Below the pieces are notes generated by a model that saw nothing but the letters and a program-made list of their open reading frames with translations, ran no database searches and was not told the origin of the DNA. This document shows, in pieces, positions 1 to 7,427 of a stretch of DNA of 11,179 nt (within the stretch, counting starts at the first letter, position 1; the number at the start of each line of letters is the position of its first letter). Where the stretch lies: positions 1-11,179 of the forward strand of contig JAEZFA010000295.1 of NCBI GenBank assembly GCA_023417665.1. Direction: 5' to 3'. The stretch is from Pseudomonadota bacterium. GTDB lineage: Bacteria > Pseudomonadota > Alphaproteobacteria > Rhizobiales > Xanthobacteraceae. A program made the translations under genes and the position numbers.

Positions 1-11
1 CCAAGCGAGGA

Positions 12-398
12 ATGATGATCGAAGCCGGCAAGTCAATTTCAACGGAAATCCTGGTCGATGACGCCCGGGTAATTTCCTTCATGGGCCCGGAGCTTCGGGT
101 CTATGCGACACCCATGGTCCTTTGGGACATCGAATCCGCATGTCGCGATCTGCTTCTCACCTTGCTGCCCGAAGGCCAGGACAGTGTCGGCTCGCGCGTC
201 GTGCTCGACCACATTGGCGCCGCCCCACTCGGCGCGACCGTGCAGGTCAAGGCTTCGATCGAATCGGTTGAAAACCGCAAGGTCGTTTTCACCGCGAATG
301 CCACTTTCAACGGTCGCGAAATCGCGCAGGCGACCCATACCCGAACCATCGTTGTCGTCGCCGATCTCAAGGCGCGCATCGCCAAGTTGAAGCAATAG
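12..398 (+). CDS. FlK-like hot-dog fold acyl-CoA thioesterase
   Basis: A 128-residue single-domain protein of the hot-dog thioesterase superfamily, in the group that contains fluoroacetyl-CoA thioesterase FlK. Such enzymes hydrolyse small or aryl acyl-CoA esters in the cytoplasm. The FlK catalytic residues Thr42, Glu50, His76 and the nearby Arg120 match T33, E41, H67 and R111 here, all offset by exactly 9, within the local motifs YATP, WDIE, LDHIG and THTRT. The catalytic machinery therefore looks intact. The FlK segment carrying the phenylalanine lid appears shorter, so fluoroacetyl-CoA specificity is not implied. Two adjacent ATGs (12 and 15) are possible starts; a GAGG at 7-10 is closer to ideal for the second. 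The N-terminus aligns with that of FlK, so the gene is probably complete despite the window edge. It sits 9 bp upstream of iorA. Its likely job is to clear or release CoA esters made by its neighbours; the substrate is unknown. Confidence 0.85.
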   Translation: MMIEAGKSISTEILVDDARVISFMGPELRVYATPMVLWDIESACRDLLLTLLPEGQDSVGSRVVLDHIGAAPLGATVQVKASIESVENRKVVFTANATFNGREIAQATHTRTIVVVADLKARIAKLKQ

Positions 399-401
399 GA
401 G
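397..401 (+). promoter_or_regulatory. Ribosome binding site of the iorA-like gene
   Basis: AGGAG overlaps the stop codon of the thioesterase gene and lies 6 nt before the ATG at 408. It fixes that start and implies that the two genes are read from one transcript with little space between them. Confidence 0.7.
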
Positions 402-407
402 CGCAGG

Positions 408-2549
408 ATGGCGGAACTCTCATTCCGTGAGGAAGTCAAACAGCTTCGGATCGGAAACGGCGAGTACTTCGAAGGCGAAGGCATTCTTGCCGTCACCAAG
501 GCTCTGCTGCAGTCCGGCATTTCTTATGTCGGCGGCTATCAGGGCGCGCCGGTATCCGCGCTCGTCGACGTATTGAGCGATGCAAGCGACCTTCTCGAAG
601 AGCTGGGCGTGCATCTGGAAACCTGCGCGAACGAAGCCGGTGCCGCCGCAATGCTCGGCGCGTCGATCAATTATCCGATACGTGGCGCAGTTACGTTCAA
701 GTCCATCGTCGGCACGAACGTGGCTTCCGATGCGATCTCCAACCTGTCGTCGCCCGGGGTCACGGGCGGCGCGTTGATTATCGTCGGTGAAGACTATGGC
801 GAGGGCTCCAGCATCATTCAGGAGCGCAGCCATGCGGTGGCGGCAAAATCGCAGATCTGGCTGATGGATCCCCGCCCCGACCTCCAGAAGATCGTCGATA
901 TCGTGGAGCGCTCGTTCGAGCTTTCGGAAGCGTCCAATACGCCCGTGATGATGGAATTGCGCATCCGCGCCTGTCACCTGAACGGGCGGTTCGAAGCGCG
1001 GGACAACAAACGCGCAAAATACTCGAAGCGAGATCGGATCGATACTCCGATATTCAACAAAGACCGCATCAGCTTGCCGCCGGCCACATATGTGCAGGAA
1101 AAGCTCAAGATCGAAGTCCGTCATCCGGCGGCGGTCCGCTACGTCGCCGAAAACAGGATCAATGAATTATTCGACGGCGACCTCAACGACGTCGGCTTCA
1201 TCCTGCAAGGCGGCATGTACAACCACGTCATCGCGGCCCTGAAAGCACTCAACCTCGCGGACGACTTCGGCAATTGCCGCGTACCGATGCTGGTTCTGAA
1301 CTGCGTCTACCCGCTGGTGCCGGCCGAGATCGAAAATTTCTGCAAGGGGAAAAAGGACGTGCTGGTCATCGAGGAAGGCCAGCCTAATTTCATCGAGAAC
1401 GACATCAAGGCGCTGCTTTCGGACTCCGGCATCGAAACCAGGGTATCGGGCAAGAACTGCCTGCCGATGGCTGGCGAATATGTCGGTGCCGTGTTGATCG
1501 ACGGCTTCGACAAATTCTTCGTGCGTTCGCGGCCCGCCAATCTCGACGGCAAGATTGCCGCGGCCGCGGTGAAAACGTTTCAGGACAACAAACGCAAGGT
1601 CACCGAGATCCTCGGCGAGCCGCTTCCTACCCGCCCGCCGGGTCTTTGTACCGGCTGCCCGGAACGCCCCGTGTTCAGCGCGCTCAAGCTGGTGCAGGAA
1701 CAAGTCGGCAAGGTTCACGTCAGCGGCGATATCGGCTGCCACAGCTTTGCGACGCTCGAACCCTTCAAGCTCGGCAATACCATTCTCGGTTACGGGCTTG
1801 GGCTCGCGTCATCGGTCGGACTGTCGTCGATGATGAAGAACCCGGTGGTGAGCATCATGGGCGACGGCGGGTTCTGGCACCAGGGCCTGACCACCGGTGT
1901 CGCCAATCACGTCTTCAACAAGGACGAAGGCGTGCTCGTCATCCTGAAGAACGGCTACTCCTCCGCGACCGGCCATCAGCACATCCCCTCCACCGGCACC
2001 AATTCCCGCGATCAGGCCAGCGAGATGGATCTGGAAAAGGCGCTGCGTGGCGTTGGCGTAAAATGGATCGAGACGGTTGGCTCCTACCGCGTCGGCAAGA
2101 TGATCACTTCGCTGAAACGGGCAATCCTCGCTCGCGGGAAAGGGCTGCGCGTCATTATCGCCGAAGGCGAATGCATGCTCGCGCGTATGCGGCGCGAAAA
2201 GCCGATCGTTGCGGCGCATGTGAAAGCCGGCGGCAGAGCGCTGCGGACGAAATACGGCGTCGATGAAACCACCTGCACCGGCGATCACTCCTGCATCCGC
2301 CTCTCCGGCTGCCCAACCCTCACCGTCAAAACCAATCCCGATCCGCTGCGCAAGAATCCGGTCGCCTTTGTCAATGACGGCTGCGTCGGTTGCGGGAATT
2401 GCGGCGAGGTCGCGCATGCCGCGATCCTCTGCCCGTCATTCTACAAGGCGGACGTCGTTCAGAACCCGAACATGCTGGACCGCTTTCTCGCGCGCGTCCG
2501 GGGGGCGTTTATTCGCTTCTTGCAGCAGCGTCAGCGGGTAGCGGCATGA
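408..2549 (+). CDS. iorA: Indolepyruvate:ferredoxin oxidoreductase alpha subunit-like, TPP-dependent
   Basis: This 713-residue protein matches the thiamine diphosphate-binding subunit that oxidatively decarboxylates aryl-pyruvates to aryl-acetyl-CoA, passing electrons to ferredoxin. Visible landmarks are the N-terminal pyrimidine domain with YQGAP at 44-48, a CTGCPER motif at 414-420, GDIGC at 440-444, and the diphosphate/Mg-binding block starting GDGGFWHQG at 486 and ending in KNGYSSATGHQ (N515). The C-terminus is ferredoxin-like with seven cysteines: C623, C629, C635, then C659, C662, C665 and C675. In the first motif the expected middle cysteine is D626, giving CxxDxxC. Length fits the proteobacterial two-subunit form, which is longer than archaeal IorA. 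The stop codon overlaps the start of the beta subunit gene (ATGA), so the subunits are probably made in equal amounts. The exact 2-oxoacid is unknown; indolepyruvate is the family default, and phenylpyruvate or hydroxyphenylpyruvate are possible. Confidence 0.88.
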   Translation: MAELSFREEVKQLRIGNGEYFEGEGILAVTKALLQSGISYVGGYQGAPVSALVDVLSDASDLLEELGVHLETCANEAGAAAMLGASINYPIRGAVTFKSIVGTNVASDAISNLSSPGVTGGALIIVGEDYGEGSSIIQERSHAVAAKSQIWLMDPRPDLQKIVDIVERSFELSEASNTPVMMELRIRACHLNGRFEARDNKRAKYSKRDRIDTPIFNKDRISLPPATYVQEKLKIEVRHPAAVRYVAENRINELFDGDLNDVGFILQGGMYNHVIAALKALNLADDFGNCRVPMLVLNCVYPLVPAEIENFCKGKKDVLVIEEGQPNFIENDIKALLSDSGIETRVSGKNCLPMAGEYVGAVLIDGFDKFFVRSRPANLDGKIAAAAVKTFQDNKRKVTEILGEPLPTRPPGLCTGCPERPVFSALKLVQEQVGKVHVSGDIGCHSFATLEPFKLGNTILGYGLGLASSVGLSSMMKNPVVSIMGDGGFWHQGLTTGVANHVFNKDEGVLVILKNGYSSATGHQHIPSTGTNSRDQASEMDLEKALRGVGVKWIETVGSYRVGKMITSLKRAILARGKGLRVIIAEGECMLARMRREKPIVAAHVKAGGRALRTKYGVDETTCTGDHSCIRLSGCPTLTVKTNPDPLRKNPVAFVNDGCVGCGNCGEVAHAAILCPSFYKADVVQNPNMLDRFLARVRGAFIRFLQQRQRVAA

Positions 2550-4033
2550 CCAGCACGGAATCGAAAACGCGTTCCATCCTCATCGCCGCGCTCGGCGGTG
2601 AAGGCGGCGGCGTACTCTCGAACTGGCTCATCGCTGCAATTCGTGCCGCGGGCTATCTCGTGCAGGGCACGTCGATCCCCGGCGTCGCGCAACGCACCGG
2701 CGCCACAACGTACTATATCGAGTATCTTCCGGTTCCCATCGACGAGCTCGGCGGTCGCAGACCTGTTTTCGCGCTGACCCCCGTGCCCGGCCGCGTCGAC
2801 ATCATGATTGCGTCCGAACTCCTGGAAGCGGCGCGGGTCGCGCAGAACGGATACATCACGCCGGACCGAACCACGCTTATCGCTTCGAGCCACCGCGTCT
2901 ATACGACCGCGGAAAAGATCGCGATGCTCGACGGCCGTTTCGATTCCGAGCCGATGCTCAAGGCCATTCACGCGATCGCCAATCGCGCCCTCGTGTTCGA
3001 CATGCAGCAGGCCGCGCTGGAGGCAAAGACCGTCATTAACGCGGTCATTCTTGGAACGCTGGCCGGCTCGAACGCGCTCAACATCGACCCTTCGCACTTC
3101 GAGAATGCGATCAAGGAATCCGGCAAAGCCGTCTCCGCGAGTCTCAAGGGTTATAAGCTCGGTTTCGACGCGGCACACGGTACCCTGCGGAAAGAAGACA
3201 CGCCCGAGGCGAAGGTACCGGCCACGGTATCCGTCAAAGACTTTCCGCTGGAAGCCCAGTTCACGGTCGCGAACGGATACGAACGCTGCCTCGACTATCA
3301 GAACAGGAAATACGCGGAGCTTTATCTCGACCGGGTGAAAACGGTGCTCGAAGCCGATCGTGCGGCCGGTGGCGCCGAGCGCGGCTGGAAGCTTACGATC
3401 GAGGGCGCGCGGCATCTCGCGCTCCGCATGACCTATGAAGACGTCATGCGCGTTGCCGACCTGAAAACACGCGCGGATCGCTTCGCCGGAATTCGGCAGG
3501 AGACGAAAGCCGGACAGAATGAGCCGGTTCATGTCACCGACTTTCTGAAACCCGGACCGGAGGAAGTCTGCGCATTGTTGCCGCCGTCGCTGGGCAACGC
3601 GTTTCTTTCATTCCTGCGAAAGCGCAATCTCGAACATCGCTTTCATGTCGGGTTGCACATCCGCAGCCACACGATCTCCGGCTTTCTCCTGATGCGGCTG
3701 CTCGCCCGCATGCGCTTCATGCGCCGGGGCTCTTGGCGCTTTGCGCAGGAAGAAACATTTACCGCACGCTGGCTACATGCGGTCCGCGAGGCGTGCGCGA
3801 TCGACTACGACTTCGGCGTTCAGGTTGCTGAATGCGCCGACCTGCTCAAAGGCTACAGCGGCACCTATCGTCGCGGCGTACGCAATTTCGGCCTGCTCTT
3901 CGACGAGGTCGTCGATCCTGCGATCCGCGCGAAACTTCCCGCGGCAAAGCAAGTCAGCGGCGCGCGTGCCGCGGCGAACTCGGACCCCGAAGGCGATGCG
4001 CTGGACCGATACCTCAGCGCGTCGAAAGCATAA
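2546..4033 (+). CDS. iorB: Indolepyruvate oxidoreductase beta subunit family protein, long form
   Basis: The partner subunit of the upstream alpha chain, 495 residues. The first ~210 residues are the gamma-type domain of pyruvate:ferredoxin oxidoreductases, with GGEGGGVLSNWL at 17-28 and GVAQRTGATTYYIEY at 46-60. Classical IorB stops at about 200 residues. Here some 280 more follow, basic and arginine-rich, resembling the extra domain (DUF6537) known from long or fused proteobacterial indolepyruvate oxidoreductases; that naming is from memory of the family. The frame stays open upstream to 2390, but the ATG at 2546 is chosen because it gives a 4-bp ATGA overlap with the iorA stop and because the upstream residues look like out-of-frame iorA sequence. 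No ferredoxin gene lies in the window, so the electron acceptor must be encoded elsewhere. The function of the C-terminal extension is not known from sequence alone. Confidence 0.86.
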   Translation: MTSTESKTRSILIAALGGEGGGVLSNWLIAAIRAAGYLVQGTSIPGVAQRTGATTYYIEYLPVPIDELGGRRPVFALTPVPGRVDIMIASELLEAARVAQNGYITPDRTTLIASSHRVYTTAEKIAMLDGRFDSEPMLKAIHAIANRALVFDMQQAALEAKTVINAVILGTLAGSNALNIDPSHFENAIKESGKAVSASLKGYKLGFDAAHGTLRKEDTPEAKVPATVSVKDFPLEAQFTVANGYERCLDYQNRKYAELYLDRVKTVLEADRAAGGAERGWKLTIEGARHLALRMTYEDVMRVADLKTRADRFAGIRQETKAGQNEPVHVTDFLKPGPEEVCALLPPSLGNAFLSFLRKRNLEHRFHVGLHIRSHTISGFLLMRLLARMRFMRRGSWRFAQEETFTARWLHAVREACAIDYDFGVQVAECADLLKGYSGTYRRGVRNFGLLFDEVVDPAIRAKLPAAKQVSGARAAANSDPEGDALDRYLSASKA

Positions 4034-4051
4034 CAAGAGAAGACGAAGCCA

Positions 4052-4056
4052 GAGGA
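4052..4056 (+). promoter_or_regulatory. Ribosome binding site of the acyl-CoA synthetase gene
   Basis: GAGGA within AGAGGAA lies 5 nt before the ATG at 4062. It decides this start: the frame is open back to about 3741, but that earlier part overlaps the end of iorB and reads as arginine/serine-rich shadow sequence. The 28-bp gap after iorB holds nothing else recognisable. Confidence 0.7.
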
Positions 4057-4061
4057 ACGTC

Positions 4062-5741
4062 ATGCAGAACGGTCAGCTCTCTCATGTAGCAGGCGCCACC
4101 GACCAACCGCTACTTCGCAGCTCGATCGGTGCCGCGCTACGGGAAACGGCAACACGATACGCAAACAACGAAGCGGTCGTCAGCGTGTTTCAAGGGCATC
4201 GGCTTAGCTATGCCGAACTCGATCGGGAAGCCGATCGGGTGGCCGCCGCATTGCTATCGCTCGGCGTAAAGATCGGCGACCGGGTTGCGATCTGGTCCGC
4301 CAACAGAACCGAATGGCTGATCGCGCATCATGGCGCCGTTCGCATCGGCGCCGTCGTGGTAACGGTCAACCCGGCGCTCCGCAAAGATGAAGCATTTTAT
4401 GTCTTCGAGAATTCCGGGGCGAAGATCATCTTTGCCTCGCGTGTCTTCCGCGGCTTCTCCTTCGCCGACGTTCTGACCGAAATCCGGCCCGACCTCAGCA
4501 ACCTCAAGGAGCTCGTCTTTTTCGACGCGGGAGCCGGCGGCCTGTTCTGGAACGACTTTCTCGCACTCGGCAAGGAAAGTGATCGCGCGGAAGTCGCGAA
4601 CCGGGAAAAATCCGTTACCGCCGATCTGCCCTGCAGCCTGCAGTACACGTCCGGCACCACCGGAAAGCCGAAAGGTGCGCTCCTCACCCACCACAATATT
4701 CTGAACAACGGTCATTTTGTCGGCGAGCGTCAGCGTCTGTCTCCGACCGACCGCATTTGTCTTCCGGTTCCGTTCTTTCATTGCTTCGGCATTGTGCTTG
4801 GCGCGCTTGCAGCGATTACCCATGCGAGCGCGATTATTCTGCCCAGTGAAAGCTTCGATCCGAAGGTCGCGCTCGAGGCGATCGCGAGCGAAAAATGCAC
4901 GTCCTTTTACGGCGTGCCGATGATGTTCATCTCGGTGATCTCGCATCCCGATCTGGGGGCGACAGACGTCTCCTCGCTGCGCACCGGCGTCATGGGCGGC
5001 GCTCCCTGCCCGATCGAAACCATGCGGCAGGCGGGCGACCTTTTGCATATGAAGGAGATCACCGTCGCCTATGGGATGACCGAAACCTCCCCGATCTCTT
5101 TTCAATCCCTTCCCGACGACAGCGACGAAGATAGGGTCACGACCTGCGGAAAAATTCACCCGCATCTTGAAGCGAAGATCGTCAATCCGGGTACGGGTGA
5201 AACCGTCCCCCATGGAGCACCGGGCGAACTCTGTATCCGCGGCTATTCGGTGATGGAGGGATACTGGCGCAACCCAGAAGCGACCGGCGACGCCATCGAC
5301 AGCGACGGATGGATGCATTCCGGCGACCTCGCCATCATGCGGCCGGATGGATACGTCCAGATCGTCGGCCGCATCAAGAACACCATCATCCGTGGCGGCG
5401 AGAACATCTATCCCCGCGAGGTCGAGGAGTTCCTCCTTACGCTTTCGCCGATTTCGGAAGCCTATGTTTTCGGGATTCCGGACAACAAATACGGCGAGGA
5501 AACCTGTGTCTGGATACGGCTGAAGAACGGCGCGCAAAGCACGCCCGAGCAAATCCGGGAACTCTGCAAGGGCAAGATCGCTACTTTCAAGATTCCAAGA
5601 TACGTTCGGTTCGTTGATTCGTTTCCGACCACCGCAAGTGGAAAAGTTCAGTATTTCCGGATGCGCGAAGCAGAACAGGAACTGATTGCGAAAGAATCCC
5701 AGACACGGCTTCGTAACGGCCAGTCGTTCCGACACATGTGA
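4062..5741 (+). CDS. AMP-forming acyl-CoA synthetase (ANL superfamily)
   Basis: A 559-residue adenylating ligase that activates a carboxylic acid with ATP and then forms its CoA thioester. All core motifs are present: the phosphate loop YTSGTTGKPKG at 195-205, PFFHCFG at 237-243, YGMTETSP at 337-344, SGDL at 420-423, the hinge region GRIKNTIIRGGENIYP at 436-451, and the catalytic lysine K528 in TASGKVQ. Length and motif wording resemble the medium-chain or aryl acyl-CoA ligases often named fatty-acyl-CoA synthase, rather than phenylacetate-CoA ligase PaaK. No signal or membrane segment is seen, so it is cytoplasmic. Within this operon the substrate may be the free acid of the product made by IorAB (an aryl-acetate), or a side-chain acid further down the pathway; the sequence does not settle which. 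The stop codon overlaps the next gene's GTG start by 4 bp. Confidence 0.87.
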   Translation: MQNGQLSHVAGATDQPLLRSSIGAALRETATRYANNEAVVSVFQGHRLSYAELDREADRVAAALLSLGVKIGDRVAIWSANRTEWLIAHHGAVRIGAVVVTVNPALRKDEAFYVFENSGAKIIFASRVFRGFSFADVLTEIRPDLSNLKELVFFDAGAGGLFWNDFLALGKESDRAEVANREKSVTADLPCSLQYTSGTTGKPKGALLTHHNILNNGHFVGERQRLSPTDRICLPVPFFHCFGIVLGALAAITHASAIILPSESFDPKVALEAIASEKCTSFYGVPMMFISVISHPDLGATDVSSLRTGVMGGAPCPIETMRQAGDLLHMKEITVAYGMTETSPISFQSLPDDSDEDRVTTCGKIHPHLEAKIVNPGTGETVPHGAPGELCIRGYSVMEGYWRNPEATGDAIDSDGWMHSGDLAIMRPDGYVQIVGRIKNTIIRGGENIYPREVEEFLLTLSPISEAYVFGIPDNKYGEETCVWIRLKNGAQSTPEQIRELCKGKIATFKIPRYVRFVDSFPTTASGKVQYFRMREAEQELIAKESQTRLRNGQSFRHM

Positions 5742-6715
5742 AGATCTTGAAATCCGTAGCCGCGGCCCTCGTCAAGCCGGGTACCCGTCCGGACAAACAT
5801 CCGCCGAAGGGTGCCGTTCGTCATTCCGCGCAATCGGAAACGATCGACATCCTCGCGGATACCTGGACCTATCTCATCATTCGCGAGGCCTTCTTCGGCG
5901 CGCACCGCTTTGCGGAATTTCAGCGCAAGCTCGGTATTCCGAGAGCGACACTCACGAAGCGGCTGCTCCGGCTCGAGAAGAACCGGATTTTCAAGCGGGT
6001 CGGCAAATCCGGCACGCATAAACAATACCGGCTTACCGAACGAGGCATGGACGTCTATCCCATCACGCTCGGCATGATGTGGTTTGGCGACAAGTGGTTG
6101 TGCAAGGACACGCCTCCACTCGCGCTCTTTCACAAAACCTGCCGATCGTGGTTCTCCGCCCGGATGGTGTGGCGGGAAACCGGCGAGCCCATGGACGCCC
6201 GGAATATCCGGGTCCGCATCCCCAACGACTACTGGATTCCACGGCCCAAGCGCACGTTGCGCCAGCGGCGCTCTTCCTGGGACGGCTCGGTCAAGGGAAA
6301 ACGCCCCTGCTCGGTCGAACGCATGCTTTCCATCGTCGGCGATCGCTGGACCTTCCTGGTTCTGCAGGAACTCTTTCACGGCAATCATCGCTTCGACGAC
6401 TTCGTGTTCAATCTCGAGATCGCGCCTGCGGTGCTTTCGCAACGCTTGTCCAACCTGCTTCGCGCCGGTTTCATCGAGAAGGACGAGAACCGCGGCGGCT
6501 ATAACCTGAGCGAGATGGGGCTCGACAGCTACGGTCCAATGATTCTGCTCAAGGTGTGGGGAGAAAAATGGGTTTCACGCGGCGATCGCAGCAACTTCGA
6601 ATTCATCGACGGCGCCGGAAGGTCGGTTTCCCCGGTCGCGGTCTGCTCTTGCTGTGCAAAGCCGATCCATCCGCGCGACGTTGCCTATGTCTGCAACTAC
6701 GAGCCGCCGCAGTAA
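5738..6715 (+). CDS. Tandem HxlR-type winged-helix transcriptional regulator (two domains in one chain)
   Basis: A 325-residue protein holding two copies of the HxlR DNA-binding domain, at roughly 33-121 and 191-279. Equivalent blocks are LADTWTYLIIREAFFGAHRF (39-58) and VGDRWTFLVLQELFHGNHRF (200-219), with the recognition-helix segments RATLTKRLLRLE and PAVLSQRLSNLL. Ordinary HxlR proteins are 100-200 residues and dimerise; this one looks like a covalent dimer. Each half has a tail related to the family's C-terminal zinc-knuckle-like segment. Half one keeps FHKTC (131-135) but has lost the CxxCG pair; half two keeps CSCC (303-306). The conserved first cysteine is present only in half two (C191; S30 in half one). 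The GTG start overlaps the ligase stop (GTGA) and has no clear ribosome binding site, so translation probably depends on reinitiation. It may regulate its own operon in response to an aromatic acid or CoA ester; this is inferred from position. Confidence 0.83.
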   Translation: MKILKSVAAALVKPGTRPDKHPPKGAVRHSAQSETIDILADTWTYLIIREAFFGAHRFAEFQRKLGIPRATLTKRLLRLEKNRIFKRVGKSGTHKQYRLTERGMDVYPITLGMMWFGDKWLCKDTPPLALFHKTCRSWFSARMVWRETGEPMDARNIRVRIPNDYWIPRPKRTLRQRRSSWDGSVKGKRPCSVERMLSIVGDRWTFLVLQELFHGNHRFDDFVFNLEIAPAVLSQRLSNLLRAGFIEKDENRGGYNLSEMGLDSYGPMILLKVWGEKWVSRGDRSNFEFIDGAGRSVSPVAVCSCCAKPIHPRDVAYVCNYEPPQ

Positions 6716-6764
6716 GCGCGCCGTGAAGCCGGCAAACTCATTGCTTCGAGCGGGCGCGCCTTTT
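6716..6764 (+). terminator. Possible nested-hairpin terminator between the converging genes
   Basis: Directly after the HxlR stop codon, GCGCGCC (6716-6722) pairs with GGCGCGC (6753-6759), and inside it GAAGC (6725-6729) pairs with GCTTC (6743-6747). The outer stem is followed by C and TTTT (6761-6764) on the + strand. The right arm and T run lie inside the 3' end of the convergent XRE-cupin gene. The T run is short and the loop is long, so factor-independent termination is plausible but not certain. For the minus strand there is no good U tract. Confidence 0.4.
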
Positions 6765-7391
6765 GCGTTTGGGATCGGTATGCGCAACCACCCAGACGAA
6801 TCTGGTGATGCCTACCCCTGAGTTTTCGAACCGGTGCGGCTGCGTGCTCGGAAAGTGAAAACTGTCGCCGCATTCCAGCACATGCACGTCGCTGCCGATC
6901 AGCAACTGCATCTGGCCTTCGATGACGAGTCCGAACTTCTCGCCTTCATGCGTGTAGGCGTCCGGCCCCGAACTGCCGCCGGCTTCGAGCGTGACTTCGT
7001 AAATCTCGATCTTCGACGCAGAGTTCGGGCTGAGAAGCTCCTGCACGACACCGACATCGGGCACGCGCAGCTTTCGACGATCCGCACGCCGCACGATGTG
7101 CCGCGACGCTGCATGCCCTTTTGGAGAAGCAAAGAACCACGAGACGGGAACGTCGAGTGCTTCCGCCAGTAGCCGCAAGGACCGCAGCGAAGGCGTCGAG
7201 AGTCCACGCTCGATCTGGCTGATCATGCCGATCGAAAGCGAAACCTTGTCGGCAAGTTCCTGAATGGAAAGGCCGCGATCCTTGCGAAGCTCACGCAGCC
7301 GCGCGCCGATCCAGACGTCATTTCCGGAAGCGGCTTCGTCCGGCAACTCAAAATTCTTCGCAACTGCTTTCGCTTTCACGCGAGTCCTCAT
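6738..7391 (-). CDS. XRE-family HTH regulator with C-terminal cupin domain
   Basis: A 217-residue transcription factor. Residues ~27-84 form a Cro/C1-type helix-turn-helix (IGARLRELRKDRGLSIQEL, then SIGMISQIERGLSTPSLRSL). Residues ~131-204 form a cupin_2 barrel with HEGEKFGLVIEGQM at 148-161 and GDSFHFPSTQPHRFEN at 175-190. This architecture (PuuR-like) is typical of small-molecule-responsive repressors of catabolic operons. H148, E151 and H186 are candidate metal or ligand contacts. The last residues, KRKRRARSKQ, are a strongly basic tail. The frame is open back to an ATG at 7442, but that start would precede the predicted -10 element, so ATG 7391 was chosen. GTG at 7379 is a strong alternative because GAGGA lies 5 nt before it, while ATG 7391 has no visible ribosome binding site. 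The gene is divergent from hyuAB and likely represses hyuAB and itself through the palindrome at 7446-7475. Confidence 0.87.
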   Translation of the reverse strand: MRTRVKAKAVAKNFELPDEAASGNDVWIGARLRELRKDRGLSIQELADKVSLSIGMISQIERGLSTPSLRSLRLLAEALDVPVSWFFASPKGHAASRHIVRRADRRKLRVPDVGVVQELLSPNSASKIEIYEVTLEAGGSSGPDAYTHEGEKFGLVIEGQMQLLIGSDVHVLECGDSFHFPSTQPHRFENSGVGITRFVWVVAHTDPKRKRRARSKQ

Positions 7392-7415
7392 TGTCTGCGG
7401 ACTGGTTCTTAATCG

Positions 7416-7427
7416 CGCCAATTGGCG
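7416..7427. repeat. 12-bp perfect palindrome in the regulator leader, next to the hyuA -35 box
   Basis: CGCCAATTGGCG is a perfect dyad ending one base before the predicted hyuA -35 hexamer. On the other strand it would lie at about the first bases of the regulator transcript, where it could form a 4-bp stem with an AATT loop. It may be an accessory operator or an activator site. It is not a copy of the larger palindrome at 7446-7475. Confidence 0.45.

Noticed and set aside
2390..2545. 52-codon N-terminal extension of iorB within iorA
   Set aside because: The extension is an out-of-frame reading of the conserved iron-sulfur tail of iorA, and the ATG at 2546 gives the usual coupled ATGA start.
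2531..3532. 333-codon minus-strand frame under iorB
   Set aside because: Arginine/glycine-rich low-information translation, no family match, no ribosome binding site of note; a shadow of iorB.
4254..5735. 493-codon open frame on the minus strand under the acyl-CoA synthetase gene
   Set aside because: It lies fully inside a gene with all its family motifs, has no recognisable domain, and is the expected result of G/C-rich third positions lacking stops on the other strand.
6854..6865. AGTGAAAACTGT, resembling a half-site of the 30-bp palindrome
   Set aside because: It lies in the coding region of the regulator's cupin domain, has no inverted partner, and such a short imperfect match is expected by chance.
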